Of a DNA stretch of 64,000 bases, positions 52,887 to 62,939 are shown piece after piece (within the stretch, counting starts at the first letter, position 1; every line of letters starts with the position of its first letter). Location of the stretch: assembly GCF_021869765.1 (NCBI RefSeq), contig NZ_CP084580.1:3596001-3660000 (forward strand). The letters run 5' to 3'. A program made the position numbers and the translations under genes. Origin of the DNA: Chryseobacterium sp. MEBOG06 (GTDB lineage: Bacteria > Bacteroidota > Bacteroidia > Flavobacteriales > Weeksellaceae). The notes under the pieces were generated by a model. The model was not told where the DNA came from and did not search any database. It worked only from the letters and a program-made list of their open reading frames with translations.

Positions 52887-53028
52887 TATAATGTATAATG
52901 TCGGTTGTAAAAGGTATAATGTATAACTGCTTTGAAATAGAAGGATTATTATCTGATGTATTGTTCTTTATCATTTTAAAATAATCAATCATCAGCGCAA
53001 CATTATACATTATACATTATACATTATA
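52887..53028. repeat. TATAATG/CATTATA heptamer satellite in inverted orientation
   Basis: TATAATG occurs twice in tandem at 52887-52900 and once at 52915-52921. Its complement CATTATA occurs four times in perfect tandem at 53001-53028. The two blocks can pair. Single TATAATG copies also lie near the urea channel gene (56347-56353). Confidence 0.7.
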
Positions 53029-53030
53029 CT

Positions 53031-55277
53031 CTAGAACTTATAATACACTCCTACTCTCACCCCAAAAGGACTTCCCGGAGTATAGGTAAGATCTGTAATA
53101 GGTTCTGCCTCTCCTTTCAATTGAGTTTCTGTTGCAAACTGTGCTTCATTCCATTTTACATTGAAAAGATTATTGACCTGGATATTGGCACCCCAAGTCT
53201 GACGGTTATATGAAAGCATAAGATCATTAACAAAGTAAGGTTTGGTTCTGATGCTGTTATCTTCCACCGCAGGTCTTGCCCCCAGATATCTGTACTGTAA
53301 TCCCAGAGAAAATCCTTTAAGAAAATCCCAGTTTACAGATCCTGTACTGGTTACTACCGGTGCGAGTGGAACATAGTCCTGTCCTTTTTCCTCTTCAATA
53401 AATCTTGCGTGAGAATAATTGATATCTGCATTCAGGTAAAAGTTCTCCAATGGCTGGAAACGCACGCCCAAATCAGCTCCGAAACGTCTTGATTTTCCTG
53501 AAGGTTCTACTACAGCATCATCTCCTACATATACAAATTCCTGCTGGAGATCCATATACCAAAGCGTTGGGGTAATGATCAAGGATTTGAAAGGATGCAG
53601 CCTGACTCCGAAATCTGCTCCGATAGAATATGGAAGTGTATTTTCATTTTTATTAGGCACCACTACTCTCAGGTCATTGGAATGGAACCCCATTCCTGTT
53701 TTCAAAAACCACATCACATTATCATTTTGAGCATAGGAGAAATTAAGTTTCGGACTTAATCTTGTTGCTTCTTTTGACTGGCCGGAGGGTAATTGCTCAA
53801 CATCCAGAAGATTATGCATATTAAAAATAAAATGATCAACTCTTAAAGCTGGATTGATGGTCCATTTTCCTGTTTTCCAGATTAACCCTGAATAAGCATG
53901 GAGATTGGTTTCCGTTCCCGTTACATCTGATAATCTATCCAACAGCAGATCTCTGTGATAAACGTGATTAAGCTGTAATGTATTGATATCATCGTTTCTT
54001 AAACCTACTCCCGATATCCAGTTTAGAGAGCTGCTTGGCAGAGAAAAGCTTTTGGTATATTTTATTTCTGTTCCATAAATATTTCTTCCATCTGTCTGCT
54101 GGATTTCATCTCCGTGATCTTTATCTTTTAAGTAAAAAGTAAAGTCAGAATACAGATTGAAATTGTATCTTGAATAAAAAGCCATTGCATCAATCTGCTC
54201 AGAAGGAGAAATGATATGCTTAAAGTTCATCTGAATGTTTGTTCTGGAAGTTTTTCCGCCCTCAGTAGGATCTATACTGCCCCATCTTCCGATGATTCCT
54301 TCGTCTACGGCACGTTCAGGAATCTGCCCTGAAGCATTCCATGAAGAACTGAAGGTTGAAAACTGGATATTGAAATAGTCTTTGTCAGTAAACCACTGGT
54401 TATATTTTCCAAAGATATTAACTCTGTTAAAGTTCTGCTTTACATCAAAAGGACCATCTGTATAATTGTATTCTGCTGCTATATATGCATTTTTCCGACC
54501 TTCATCATCATGCAGAATATTGAACATTCCCAAGACTCTTTTTGAATTGAATGAGCCTCCTTCCAGTTTGATCATACTATTCTTCAATCCGTTATAAGTC
54601 TGAAAATCTACATATCCGGCTGTATTGAAATCTCCACGATCCATATAATACGCCCCTTTTCCAAAGTCTATATTGTTTACTGTTTCAGGAATTACAAAAT
54701 GGAGATCAGAATATCCCTGTCCATGGGCATGAGATACAATATTTACCGGCATTCCGTCTACATTCACGCTTACATCAGTACCATGGTCTGCATCAAATCC
54801 TCTTAAAAAAAGCTGTTCGGCCTTTCCTCCTCCTGCATGCTGGGCAATAAACAATCCCGGAACTTTCCTAAGTAAATCCTGCGCAGAGTTTACGGGAAAT
54901 TTATTCAGATCAACTTTGGTAATTGCTGATAAGAATGAGCTGTGATTGATGGCTACTTCTGATATCTGAAAAGGTTTATGCTGTAAAAAAATAACTTTAC
55001 TTTTATCTTCATCATTGGTTACCACCCATTTTACCTCATCGTATCCCGGACGATTGATTACCAACGTATCGGGAAGTGACTTCACTGGAATGGCAAACGT
55101 ACCGTCTGTTCCTGTATGAGTATGGCTTTCACCATGATTATATTTTATCAACACATCCGCAATGGGAAATTTATCGTCTGCATCTTTAATTAACAGTTGT
55201 TTTTCAGCTTCCTGCGCCCTCATTTTTCCACTGAAGGCCATTACCAGAAATACAGCTGCTATTTTCGTTATTTTCAT
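53031..55277 (-). CDS. TonB-dependent receptor of the urease locus
   Basis: This 748-residue outer-membrane receptor has a signal peptide (residues 1-21, ending KMRAQ), a carboxypeptidase-like regulatory domain (about 25-105), a plug (about 110-225, with LRKVPGLFIAQHAGGG and FLRGFDADHGTDVSVNVDGMPVN) and a 22-strand-type barrel ending in VGVYYKF. Many histidines lie in the plug region (SHAHGQGYSD). Its place after nickel and urea transport genes suggests import of a nickel or nickel-chelate substrate, an inference. The start ATG 55277 is clear. Length is typical. Confidence 0.88.
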   Translation of the reverse strand: MKITKIAAVFLVMAFSGKMRAQEAEKQLLIKDADDKFPIADVLIKYNHGESHTHTGTDGTFAIPVKSLPDTLVINRPGYDEVKWVVTNDEDKSKVIFLQHKPFQISEVAINHSSFLSAITKVDLNKFPVNSAQDLLRKVPGLFIAQHAGGGKAEQLFLRGFDADHGTDVSVNVDGMPVNIVSHAHGQGYSDLHFVIPETVNNIDFGKGAYYMDRGDFNTAGYVDFQTYNGLKNSMIKLEGGSFNSKRVLGMFNILHDDEGRKNAYIAAEYNYTDGPFDVKQNFNRVNIFGKYNQWFTDKDYFNIQFSTFSSSWNASGQIPERAVDEGIIGRWGSIDPTEGGKTSRTNIQMNFKHIISPSEQIDAMAFYSRYNFNLYSDFTFYLKDKDHGDEIQQTDGRNIYGTEIKYTKSFSLPSSSLNWISGVGLRNDDINTLQLNHVYHRDLLLDRLSDVTGTETNLHAYSGLIWKTGKWTINPALRVDHFIFNMHNLLDVEQLPSGQSKEATRLSPKLNFSYAQNDNVMWFLKTGMGFHSNDLRVVVPNKNENTLPYSIGADFGVRLHPFKSLIITPTLWYMDLQQEFVYVGDDAVVEPSGKSRRFGADLGVRFQPLENFYLNADINYSHARFIEEEKGQDYVPLAPVVTSTGSVNWDFLKGFSLGLQYRYLGARPAVEDNSIRTKPYFVNDLMLSYNRQTWGANIQVNNLFNVKWNEAQFATETQLKGEAEPITDLTYTPGSPFGVRVGVYYKF

Positions 55278-55426
55278 TTTTTATTTTTTTGTAAAATGTA
55301 TTATGTTGTTTGTAAAATGTGTTAATGAATGATTATAGGTTAAATTCCGGTCAGAAAAATTGATTTGCAGCTTCCAGTCTACATTCTCATTCTCCATTTT
55401 CATCTTTTAATTTTCAATTTTCAACT

Positions 55427-56317
55427 CTAATTCATTTTCGCTTTACGAATCCCTTTCTGAATCAAAAGTGTAATCCAGGTTCCTGCTACAAACGGGAAAG
55501 TAAACACCCCACCTACGGCACTCAGCAAATTATTATCAACTAAGAAATCATCAATGGCAATCGTTAAGAACACTGCAATGAGCACCCATAATCCATCTGT
55601 TTTTTTAACTCCTGAGAATACAATGGCTGAAAGCACTGCATTAAAACCGAATAGCCCCATATGAATTTCTTTCACAGGTTCTCCGTTCAACTGTGATAGT
55701 CCGGCTCCCAGAATAGAGGCTGCAAGTCCATATAAAGCAGCAACCGGTGAACTGATGAAAACGGCAATAAAGAAAATCATTCCTGAAAGTACTCCACCCT
55801 GAAATATCACTTCCCCAAAGCCGTTGGTACAAGTAAGGAAATCATCATATTTTGTAGGTACCACTTCACTGCTCAGCATTGCAGATGGCGGAATGTGGGT
55901 AAAATGATGCAGTGCAAATACCAATACCCATGAAATAATGATGAAAGGAAAAGTAAATACCGGGATTTTCTTTTGGATAAAGAAATGCTGAATAATAGCT
56001 GCCAATGCCCCTCCTAGTATAATAAGAACCCATATTAATACGGTTGTTTCAAATAAAAATGACAATGCCACTCCTACAAGTGCCGCACTGAATCCGTATA
56101 AACCGGCATTGATTTCAGATTGGTTATATTTAAGCTTCATGGCGGTAAAAGTTCCGGCTGCTGTTGATAGCAAAACGGCAACTCCGCATTGCCAGCTTCC
56201 CATAAATATTCCTATCAAAAACAGAAGCCCGGTCCATCTGTTTTCCTGAAGCATAATCTGCCCGATTCCTTTTAAAATATTATCGATAAAAGGTAGTTTT
56301 TTGAAAAATTCGTCCAT
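55427..56317 (-). CDS. urea transporter (UT family)
   Basis: From ATG 56317 this is a 296-residue, fully hydrophobic channel. The frame goes back to a TTG at 56395, but MDEFFKKLPFIDNILKGIGQ is the normal UT opening. The two halves each carry a repeat of the UT type: LYGFSAALVGVALSFLF and MGLFGFNAVLSAIVFSG. It would let urea enter the cell, where urease degrades it. It lies between the nickel transporter and the TonB receptor on the same strand, which supports the urease connection. Confidence 0.88.
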   Translation of the reverse strand: MDEFFKKLPFIDNILKGIGQIMLQENRWTGLLFLIGIFMGSWQCGVAVLLSTAAGTFTAMKLKYNQSEINAGLYGFSAALVGVALSFLFETTVLIWVLIILGGALAAIIQHFFIQKKIPVFTFPFIIISWVLVFALHHFTHIPPSAMLSSEVVPTKYDDFLTCTNGFGEVIFQGGVLSGMIFFIAVFISSPVAALYGLAASILGAGLSQLNGEPVKEIHMGLFGFNAVLSAIVFSGVKKTDGLWVLIAVFLTIAIDDFLVDNNLLSAVGGVFTFPFVAGTWITLLIQKGIRKAKMN

Positions 56318-56504
56318 AGTTTTTTTAATTGTATTAATGTAGAGTGTATAATGTATTAATGAGGGGAATGGGGAAATTGAAAATGAAGAATCCAAAATTC
56401 AAAGTGGAAAATTGAAAGTTGAAAATTATTAATGATTACGAATGTTGTGTTTCTCATTAAAATTCTCTGATTTTATACCTTTAAACTCTCCAAATCATGA
56501 TTCT

Positions 56505-57206
56505 TTACCATCCCAGAAAGACCATTCCAATTCCACAAACTGTCACAACGGCACCACTTACCACGCCCATATATCTTTCCAGTTTATCAGTATTGAATAA
56601 AGTTGAGTACCCGTAACGTCCTAAAAGAACCATCCCAAGCATTGTCAATACGGTGGTCACGGTGAATGAAGTAACCAATACTGCGATTTCAGACATTGAA
56701 TGTTTTACTCCTGAGTAGAATAATAAAGGGATTAAAGGTTCGCTTGGTCCCATTACAAAGATCATGAAAAGTACGAGTGGGGTCACTTTTATTCTTTTTT
56801 GAGGCATTACCACTTCATTGTGATTGTGTTCATAGACATATACATCATCTCCCATTACATCAAAATGTTTGTGGGGCTTATTTCTGATTGCCTGAACCAG
56901 GCCATACACCAGATAAATTCCTCCAAAGATCAGCAGTGCCCATCCTGAGAAGTTTCCTCTTACATCCTGAAACCAGGAAATTTTATTCAGCTGCCAGCCA
57001 AGGAAAACTCCGATAAATCCTAAAATAAGTGAACTCAATACGTGCCCCAGCCCGCAGACAACAGTTAATATTGCTGTTTTCATCCCACTCCATTTCTTGG
57101 ATTTCGAAATTACAATAAACGGCAGATAATGATCCGGCCCTGAAGCGGTATGTATAAAACTTATTGAAACGGCACTCAAAAGAAGCGCCCAAACTGTACT
57201 ATCCAT
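56505..57206 (-). CDS. UreH/NicO-type nickel transporter
   Basis: This 233-residue protein has about six membrane segments. The first contains H-T-A-S-G-P-D-H, the HxxxxDH motif of nickel/cobalt permeases, and a cytoplasmic loop carries histidines (HKHFDVMGD, EHNHNE). It matches the UreH group that supplies nickel to urease. It lies 103 bases after ureD on the same strand. Both position and motif support a nickel role. Confidence 0.87.
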   Translation of the reverse strand: MDSTVWALLLSAVSISFIHTASGPDHYLPFIVISKSKKWSGMKTAILTVVCGLGHVLSSLILGFIGVFLGWQLNKISWFQDVRGNFSGWALLIFGGIYLVYGLVQAIRNKPHKHFDVMGDDVYVYEHNHNEVVMPQKRIKVTPLVLFMIFVMGPSEPLIPLLFYSGVKHSMSEIAVLVTSFTVTTVLTMLGMVLLGRYGYSTLFNTDKLERYMGVVSGAVVTVCGIGMVFLGW

Positions 57207-57245
57207 TTTATTAATTCTGTTATTTCTGATTCTTATTAAGTTTTT

Positions 57246-57272
57246 GGCTAAAGCCCGTTTCTACTGAAAAAA
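57246..57272. repeat. dispersed GGCTAAAGCC-type repeat, copy 3
   Basis: GGCTAAAGCC at 57246-57255 is followed by CGTTTCTACTGAA, similar to the tail of the other two copies (TTCCTATTGAA). It sits between ureD and the nickel transporter gene. Confidence 0.55.
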
Positions 57273-57309
57273 TGAAGTACGTTAACTTTGATAAGAATCA
57301 TTTTAATTT

Positions 57310-58098
57310 TTATTCCAGTGACCAAAGGATTTCCTGAATATAAAGGAAGAAATTATACATCAGCTCTCCACCATGCCCTAAAGCTCTCACTACAAAACCA
57401 TTATCTTCCATTGCAGAAACACCTACTTCCATTTCTTCATGATGCTGTGCTGCTGCTTCAACAACCTCATCAATCAGTGCATTCTTATCTACATTCTCCT
57501 TCGTACTGTAAAAGATTAAAGTTCCCTGATGGGTATACTGCTCCAGATTTCCGATGCTGCTGATGGGGATCAGATCCGGCTGAATCACCACATTGTCTTT
57601 TACTACCAGTTTATTGTTATGGTAGATTTCCATCAGATTCTGAAAACGTTTCAATTTGAAAACTTCTCCATAATGCTTTCTTCCGCAGGTAATGATCTCA
57701 CTGATGATAATCTGGCTGTCTCTTCCGATATGAATATTGGCTTTACTTTTAAAGTTGGAATCTTCATGCGGCACTATAGGATGCGGAACATAGGCAAAGG
57801 AGGTTTCATCTTCCATTTTTACATTCAGTTCCTGCAAAGCTTTATCCTTCATATTGAACAATCTCTGATAAGACTGTGACTGCAACTGCAATGAGGATCC
57901 TTTTTCAAGAGCAACATCCAGATGATAATGGTCTCCATCCAGAATTCCCGGGGAGGAGCTCATCACCATCTGATAAAGCTTTTTGTCACTTTTTCTCTGT
58001 CCTACAGAAACAACTCTGAAAGGAAGTGAGACATAAAGATCTTTCACGTACGATTCTCCTCCCTTGAATCCTGCTATAATATTTAAGCGGCTATCCAT
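57310..58098 (-). CDS. ureD: urease accessory protein UreD
   Basis: This 262-residue protein is UreD/UreH of the urease assembly complex. Landmarks include SSSPGILDGDHYHLDVALEKGS, LQLQSQSYQRLFNM and VPHPIVPHEDSNF. It holds the apo-urease so that UreF and UreG can deliver nickel. It begins right after the ureG stop, without a gap. The length is in the usual range. Confidence 0.95.
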   Translation of the reverse strand: MDSRLNIIAGFKGGESYVKDLYVSLPFRVVSVGQRKSDKKLYQMVMSSSPGILDGDHYHLDVALEKGSSLQLQSQSYQRLFNMKDKALQELNVKMEDETSFAYVPHPIVPHEDSNFKSKANIHIGRDSQIIISEIITCGRKHYGEVFKLKRFQNLMEIYHNNKLVVKDNVVIQPDLIPISSIGNLEQYTHQGTLIFYSTKENVDKNALIDEVVEAAAQHHEEMEVGVSAMEDNGFVVRALGHGGELMYNFFLYIQEILWSLE

Positions 58099-58737
58099 CT
58101 ATCTTACTAAGTTCGGTTCTTCAATTTCCTCTAAAAGAGCATATTTTTTAATCCAGCCGATCACTTTATCCAGACCTTCATCCGTTTTAAGGTTCGTGAA
58201 TACAAACGGATTTCCTTTTCTCATCCTTCTTGCATCATTTTCCATTACTTCAAGACTCGCTCCTACATGCGGGGCAAGGTCAATTTTATTGATGATCAAT
58301 AAGTCTGATCTTGTAATACCTGGGCCTCCTTTTCTAGGAATTTTTTCTCCTTCTGCAACATCAATAATAAAGATGGTAACGTCTGCAAGATCCGGACTGA
58401 AAGTTGCTGAAAGGTTATCACCTCCACTTTCAATAAGAACCAATTCAATATCCGGGAAACGTGCTGCCAGTTCATCCACTGCTTCAAGGTTCATACTTGC
58501 ATCTTCACGGATTGCTGTGTGAGGGCAGCCTCCTGTTTCTACTCCGATAATTCTGTCATGAGGAAGAAGACTGTTTTTAGCCATAAACTCAGCATCTTCT
58601 TTGGTATAAATATCATTAGTAATTACTCCAAGATCATAGATCCCGAATAATTTTCTGCTTAAACGTTCCAGTAATGCAGTTTTTCCTGACCCTACAGGTC
58701 CTGCCACTCCTACTTTTATATATTTTCTATTTTCCAT
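58099..58737 (-). CDS. ureG: urease accessory GTPase UreG
   Basis: This 212-residue GTPase has the P-loop [14 protein letters not shown] near residue 14, a conserved E-T-G-G-C-P-H metal motif ([12 protein letters not shown]) and the LIESGGDNL segment. GTP hydrolysis drives nickel insertion into urease. The gene abuts ureD. A 140-base gap separates it from ureF, with a weak AGTGC/GCACT hairpin inside (58761-58775). Confidence 0.96.
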   Translation of the reverse strand: MENRKYIKVGVAGPVGSGKTALLERLSRKLFGIYDLGVITNDIYTKEDAEFMAKNSLLPHDRIIGVETGGCPHTAIREDASMNLEAVDELAARFPDIELVLIESGGDNLSATFSPDLADVTIFIIDVAEGEKIPRKGGPGITRSDLLIINKIDLAPHVGASLEVMENDARRMRKGNPFVFTNLKTDEGLDKVIGWIKKYALLEEIEEPNLVR

Positions 58738-58877
58738 TTTTCTAAATTTTATTTTTTAGTGCAAAGAGCACTGATTTTTTTATTGATATTTTTTAAGGGT
58801 GATAAAGGCATTTCACTCAGTAAAGTATTTCCACTTCGTTCATCCCTGTTTCCTTTTATTTTTTTTTGTTCTGCTTT

Positions 58878-59576
58878 CTATGACATATAAAGTCTTGAGT
58901 AAAGTCTTTCATGCTGCATACATCTTATATCAAAAGCCGTATTACAAAGTCCTACCATATCTCTGTCCAGTTCCATGGTCTCCCAAACGGTCTTTTCCAT
59001 TACGGGATACAGAGAAAAGAGAATATCCTGACCGTCAAGCTGTCCCAGAGGAACCAATTTTACAGCATTGGTGATCATCCCTGCAACCGAGGTATAATAG
59101 AATCCCAGCAGGGCTTCGTATAATGGTATTTTCATTAAATAAGCATATACTCCAAAAACGATACAATAATGAGAATTGGCTTCTTTATTCTGAACTGCTT
59201 TTTCAAAAGCCTCCATAAAAGGGAAACTTTCTCTTCTCTTGAATATCTTGATCAATCTCAGACCAAGCTTCTGACTGGCCTGACGGATTTCTTTCGGACA
59301 TTTGATAGAATTACATTCATTATCAAGAAGTAAGAGAGCTTCTAAGTCCCCTTTTTCCGCTGCTTTATAAGCCAGTTTTACAAAAGCTCCGTCATTGAAC
59401 TTAAGATTATACTGAAGCATATTCTGCACAAACTCTTTCGCGGTCTGTAAATTATGTACAATTCTTTCCTGTACATAGGTTTCAAGTCCGTTGGAATGGG
59501 TATAGCCACCAATAGGAAGTGTAGGATCTGCGAGATGAAGCAGTCCTGACAGAAAATTTATATTCATATTATTCAT
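58878..59576 (-). CDS. ureF: urease accessory protein UreF
   Basis: This 232-residue, mostly helical protein begins with FLSGLLHLADPTLPIGGYTHSNGLE, the UreF signature. It acts as the bridge that gates the UreG GTPase in the activation complex. It overlaps ureE by eight bases. The length fits the family. Confidence 0.94.
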   Translation of the reverse strand: MNNMNINFLSGLLHLADPTLPIGGYTHSNGLETYVQERIVHNLQTAKEFVQNMLQYNLKFNDGAFVKLAYKAAEKGDLEALLLLDNECNSIKCPKEIRQASQKLGLRLIKIFKRRESFPFMEAFEKAVQNKEANSHYCIVFGVYAYLMKIPLYEALLGFYYTSVAGMITNAVKLVPLGQLDGQDILFSLYPVMEKTVWETMELDRDMVGLCNTAFDIRCMQHERLYSRLYMS

Positions 59577-60078
59577 CTTTTGGGGCAGCCATTTTTAAGA
59601 TTTTTGTAAATATTGTTGAACCCAGACTTCCATGCCCGTGAGGCTCAACGTTTGATTTAAGAAGATTAAGCAGCTTTACAGATTTCTTTTCCGGTTTGAA
59701 CCCGCTTGCCTCCAGCCATCTGAACATGGGCATTTCGAAAGGCAGTAAAACTTTATCCTCCTGAATAAAAAGCGGAATATGTTTGTTTCCGATTTCATAA
59801 CATACTGTTCCCATTTCCAGTAATGAACCCGGAGCCATTACAATAGCATCCGTCTCCAAAACATTAATGGCAACTATTTTTTCTGCATCCTCAAAAAGAA
59901 TATCTCCTTCATGCAGGCGCTGCCCCTCTCTGAGAAACTTGATGGCAACATCGGTTCCCTGTCTGGTTTTTTTGCGCTGGATTCTTTTTGTTGTTTCAAA
60001 CCATTCAAGATCAAGATAATCTATGGTTTTTGCTGTAGGATTTTCAGAGAGATTGCCTATGATTTGATTAATTATCAT
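59569..60078 (-). CDS. ureE: urease accessory nickel chaperone UreE
   Basis: This 169-residue protein matches UreE. The N-terminal peptide-binding domain has RIQRKKTRQGTDVAIKFL, and the C-terminal metal-binding domain has the AxWLEASGF region and the HGH sequence near residue 150 (VEPHGHGSLGS). It carries nickel to UreG. It lacks the long histidine tail of some forms. It overlaps the outer-membrane protein gene by 11 bases and ureF by eight bases. Confidence 0.93.
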   Translation of the reverse strand: MIINQIIGNLSENPTAKTIDYLDLEWFETTKRIQRKKTRQGTDVAIKFLREGQRLHEGDILFEDAEKIVAINVLETDAIVMAPGSLLEMGTVCYEIGNKHIPLFIQEDKVLLPFEMPMFRWLEASGFKPEKKSVKLLNLLKSNVEPHGHGSLGSTIFTKILKMAAPKDE

Positions 60079-60715
60079 TTTGGGATTTTTTTCTGAAGTC
60101 TAAGTTTTTGGAAATTCCTACTCCGAACGTTGAACCACTGATTCCTGCTACATAGGTTTTTGTCCAGCCTTCCTCTTTTGTCTTGGTCTGAAGCATTGAA
60201 AGTTCTGCAAATTTGAATTTCAAAGCCCAGCCTCCTCCTAACAAAATTCCGATCAGTGGATAAGCACGAAGACGGAATCCGTTAAAATTCTGCATTGCAT
60301 CCACAGCTCCTGACTGCTGCTGACCCCAAACATAATGAGCATCAACCTGGCCAATCAGTACAAAATATTTTCCAAGCATCAATGACGGGCTATACCAGAT
60401 TCCTGCTTCATTCTGCTTATACAAAACTTTATGATCTACCGTATTTTGTGAGTAAGCATAGTTGACTCCGACAAGGTCATTATTATTGATAAAGTATCCC
60501 ACTCCAAGGGGTGCGCTGGAAACGGTACTGCTGCTGCTGGATGGTGTAGTGATCTTGGAATAATCTAATGATCCGTAAACCATAAACTGGCCTTTTGGCC
60601 CCTCTTCATCACTTTTAAGTCTGTGTCCCCCCAGGAACTGAGCACTTAAATCCCCGGAAATCAAGGATATCCCGGCTATCGCAAGAGAAAAAACTGTTTT
60701 ATTTAAATATTTCAT
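60068..60715 (-). CDS. outer-membrane beta-barrel protein inside the urease operon
   Basis: This 215-residue protein has a signal peptide ending SGDLSAQ and a series of short amphipathic beta strands that fit a small barrel. It is not a known urease subunit. It lies between ureC and ureE and overlaps ureE by 11 bases, so it is coexpressed with the urease set. It could act as a passage for urea or nickel or be a structural protein; the sequence does not decide. A 15-base-pair hairpin lies upstream. Confidence 0.75.
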   Translation of the reverse strand: MKYLNKTVFSLAIAGISLISGDLSAQFLGGHRLKSDEEGPKGQFMVYGSLDYSKITTPSSSSSTVSSAPLGVGYFINNNDLVGVNYAYSQNTVDHKVLYKQNEAGIWYSPSLMLGKYFVLIGQVDAHYVWGQQQSGAVDAMQNFNGFRLRAYPLIGILLGGGWALKFKFAELSMLQTKTKEEGWTKTYVAGISGSTFGVGISKNLDFRKKSQNDN

Positions 60716-60776
60716 TCTAAACTTAGTTCTATAGTGAGTTAAATTTTCTTTGGATAAATCTTTTGAAATCTTATTT

Positions 60777-60809
60777 AAACCTTATAGGTTTTGGAAACCT
60801 ATAAGGTTT
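60777..60809. other. perfect 15-bp hairpin between ureC and the porin gene
   Basis: AAACCTTATAGGTTT (60777-60791) and its exact complement (60795-60809) are separated by three bases. The stem is AT-rich but long. It lacks a clear T tract, so it may be an mRNA stabiliser or processing site that lowers expression of the downstream genes. Confidence 0.65.
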
Positions 60810-60833
60810 GATTTGCACTTTTCAGATTTATTT

Positions 60834-62555
60834 TTAGAACAAGTAGTATAACTGTGTTAAAGGAAGTGTTTCTGCCGGCTCGCAAGTGATGTACTCACCA
60901 TCTACCGTAACTTTATAGTTTTCAGGATTTACTTCTATTAAAGGAGTCTTGTCGTTATGGATAAGATCTGCTTTAGAAATATTTCTACAGTTTTTCACAG
61001 GAAGGATCATTTTCTCCAATTTATAAGAAGCGATGGTTCCGTTATCAATAGAGATCTGAGAAACGAAGTTGGCACAGATACCGTATTTAGCTTTTCCGTG
61101 AGCCCCAAACATATTTCTGTAAATAACAGGCTGAGGTGTAGGAATAGATGCATTAGGATCTCCCATTTTAGCAGCAATTACAAATCCTCCTTTTACAATC
61201 ATTTCAGGTTTTACCCCAAATAATGCAGGTTTCCAGATCACCAGGTCAGCTAATTTCCCTTCTTCAAGAGATCCCACATATTCTGAAATACCATGAGCAA
61301 TAGCCGGGTTGATGGTATACTTCGCTACATATCTTTTGGCGCGGTAGTTATCATTGTCTGTATTCTGATCTTCTTCCAAAGCACCTCTCTGCTCCTTCAT
61401 TTTGCTAGCCGTCTGCCATGTTCTGGTGATTACTTCGCCTGGTCTTCCCATTGCCTGAGAGTCGGAACTCATGATACTGAATACTCCCATATCATGCAGA
61501 ATATCTTCTGCTGCAATCGTTTCAGGACGGATACGTGAATCTGCGAATGCCACATCTTCAGGAATATTTTTGCTCAAATGGTGGCACACCATCAACATAT
61601 CTAGGTGCTCATCAATCGTATTGATTGTATAAGGACGTGTTGGGTTTGTGGAAGCAGGTAATACGTTGGGGTACATTGCTGCTTTAATGATGTCCGGTGC
61701 GTGCCCTCCACCAGCTCCTTCCGTATGGAAAGTATGGATTACTCTTCCGTTGATCGCTCTCATTGTATCTTCCAGGAAACCTCCTTCATTCAATGTATCT
61801 GTGTGGATGGCAACCTGAACGTCGTATTTATCCGCTACTTTTAGGGCGGCATCTATTGTTGCAGGAGTTGCTCCCCAGTCTTCGTGAATTTTCACTCCTA
61901 AAGCACCTGCTTCTACCTGCTCTTCGATAGGCTCCTCAGCAGAACAGTTTCCTTTTCCAAAGAACCCAAGATTCATAGGATATTCTTCTGCTGCTTCAAG
62001 CATTTTCTGCATATTGAATTTCCCTGGAGTAACGGTTGTAGCATTTGTCCCGTCATTCGGTCCTGTACCACCACCAATCATCGTGGTAATTCCACTGTAT
62101 AAAGAGGTCTCGATCTGCTGTGGGCAGATGTAGTGAATGTGGGTATCTATTCCTCCCGCTGTTACGATATATCCTTTTCCACCATGAACTTCAGTAGAAG
62201 CACCAATGATCATATTAGGAGATACACCATCCATCGTATCAGGGTTTCCGGCTTTTCCTATTCCCACGATCTTACCGTCTTTTATTCCGATATCACCTTT
62301 TACAATTCCCCAGTGGTCAATGATTACTGCTCCTGTGATGCAAAGGTCCAAAACCCCTTCGTCTCTTTTTGCAGTAACGTTCTGCCCCATTCCGTCACGT
62401 ACGGTTTTTCCACCTCCGAAAACAGCCTCGTCTCCGTAATGGGTGAAATCTTTTTCAATTTCAATTATAATTTCAGTATCTCCCAGTCTGATTTTATCTC
62501 CGGCTGTAGGACCTAATATATTGGCGTATTGCTTTCTATCTACGTTTAAGCTCAT
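60834..62555 (-). CDS. ureC: urease alpha subunit UreC
   Basis: This 573-residue catalytic subunit has the nickel ligands in [14 protein letters not shown] and [15 protein letters not shown], the carbamylated lysine K222 in GVKIHEDWG, and the catalytic flap histidine in MVCHHLSKN. It breaks urea into ammonia and carbamate. All active-site residues that can be located by eye are present. Length is typical (about 570). It follows ureB after one base. Confidence 0.98.
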   Translation of the reverse strand: MSLNVDRKQYANILGPTAGDKIRLGDTEIIIEIEKDFTHYGDEAVFGGGKTVRDGMGQNVTAKRDEGVLDLCITGAVIIDHWGIVKGDIGIKDGKIVGIGKAGNPDTMDGVSPNMIIGASTEVHGGKGYIVTAGGIDTHIHYICPQQIETSLYSGITTMIGGGTGPNDGTNATTVTPGKFNMQKMLEAAEEYPMNLGFFGKGNCSAEEPIEEQVEAGALGVKIHEDWGATPATIDAALKVADKYDVQVAIHTDTLNEGGFLEDTMRAINGRVIHTFHTEGAGGGHAPDIIKAAMYPNVLPASTNPTRPYTINTIDEHLDMLMVCHHLSKNIPEDVAFADSRIRPETIAAEDILHDMGVFSIMSSDSQAMGRPGEVITRTWQTASKMKEQRGALEEDQNTDNDNYRAKRYVAKYTINPAIAHGISEYVGSLEEGKLADLVIWKPALFGVKPEMIVKGGFVIAAKMGDPNASIPTPQPVIYRNMFGAHGKAKYGICANFVSQISIDNGTIASYKLEKMILPVKNCRNISKADLIHNDKTPLIEVNPENYKVTVDGEYITCEPAETLPLTQLYYLF

Positions 62556-62556
62556 C

Positions 62557-62925
62557 TTAGTGATTTTTAAAGTTTAACTCTTCAATTTTTGCAAGGCTTA
62601 CTTTTTTCTGTTCTTCAGAATCTACCTGTCCGTCAACAAGGTTATTAAAGCCCATTGCTTTTTTAGTACCTCCTATTTCTACCAGTTCCACATCTTTTTC
62701 TTCTCCCGGTTCGAAACGTACTGCAGTACTTGCTACAATGTTCAGTCTCTTTCCAAAGGCTTTTTCGCGGTCAAAGCTCATTGCCTTATTTACTTCGAAA
62801 AAGTGAAAATGTGAACCTACCTGAATAGGACGGTCTCCGGTATTTGTTACTTTTATTTTGACAGTTTCTCTGCCTTCATTGCAGATAATAATGCCTTCTT
62901 TTACGAAAATTTCTCCTGGTATCAT
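62557..62925 (-). CDS. ureB: urease beta subunit UreB
   Basis: This 122-residue protein has the usual UreB pattern: [30 protein letters not shown] and [13 protein letters not shown]. It is the small structural beta subunit. It lies between ureA (14 bases) and ureC (one base). Separate gamma and beta genes are the normal three-subunit layout. Confidence 0.97.
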   Translation of the reverse strand: MIPGEIFVKEGIIICNEGRETVKIKVTNTGDRPIQVGSHFHFFEVNKAMSFDREKAFGKRLNIVASTAVRFEPGEEKDVELVEIGGTKKAMGFNNLVDGQVDSEEQKKVSLAKIEELNFKNH

Positions 62926-62939
62926 AATAGAAATAGGTA

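Noticed and set aside
52828..53010. A 60-codon minus-strand open frame between the AraC and TonB receptor genes
   Set aside because: It is made mostly of the AT-rich heptamer satellite and repeats the same residues; no start signal or domain supports it.
52887..53028. Replication origin with iterons
   Set aside because: The heptamers are simple AT repeats in opposed orientation with no dnaA box cluster and no replication gene nearby.
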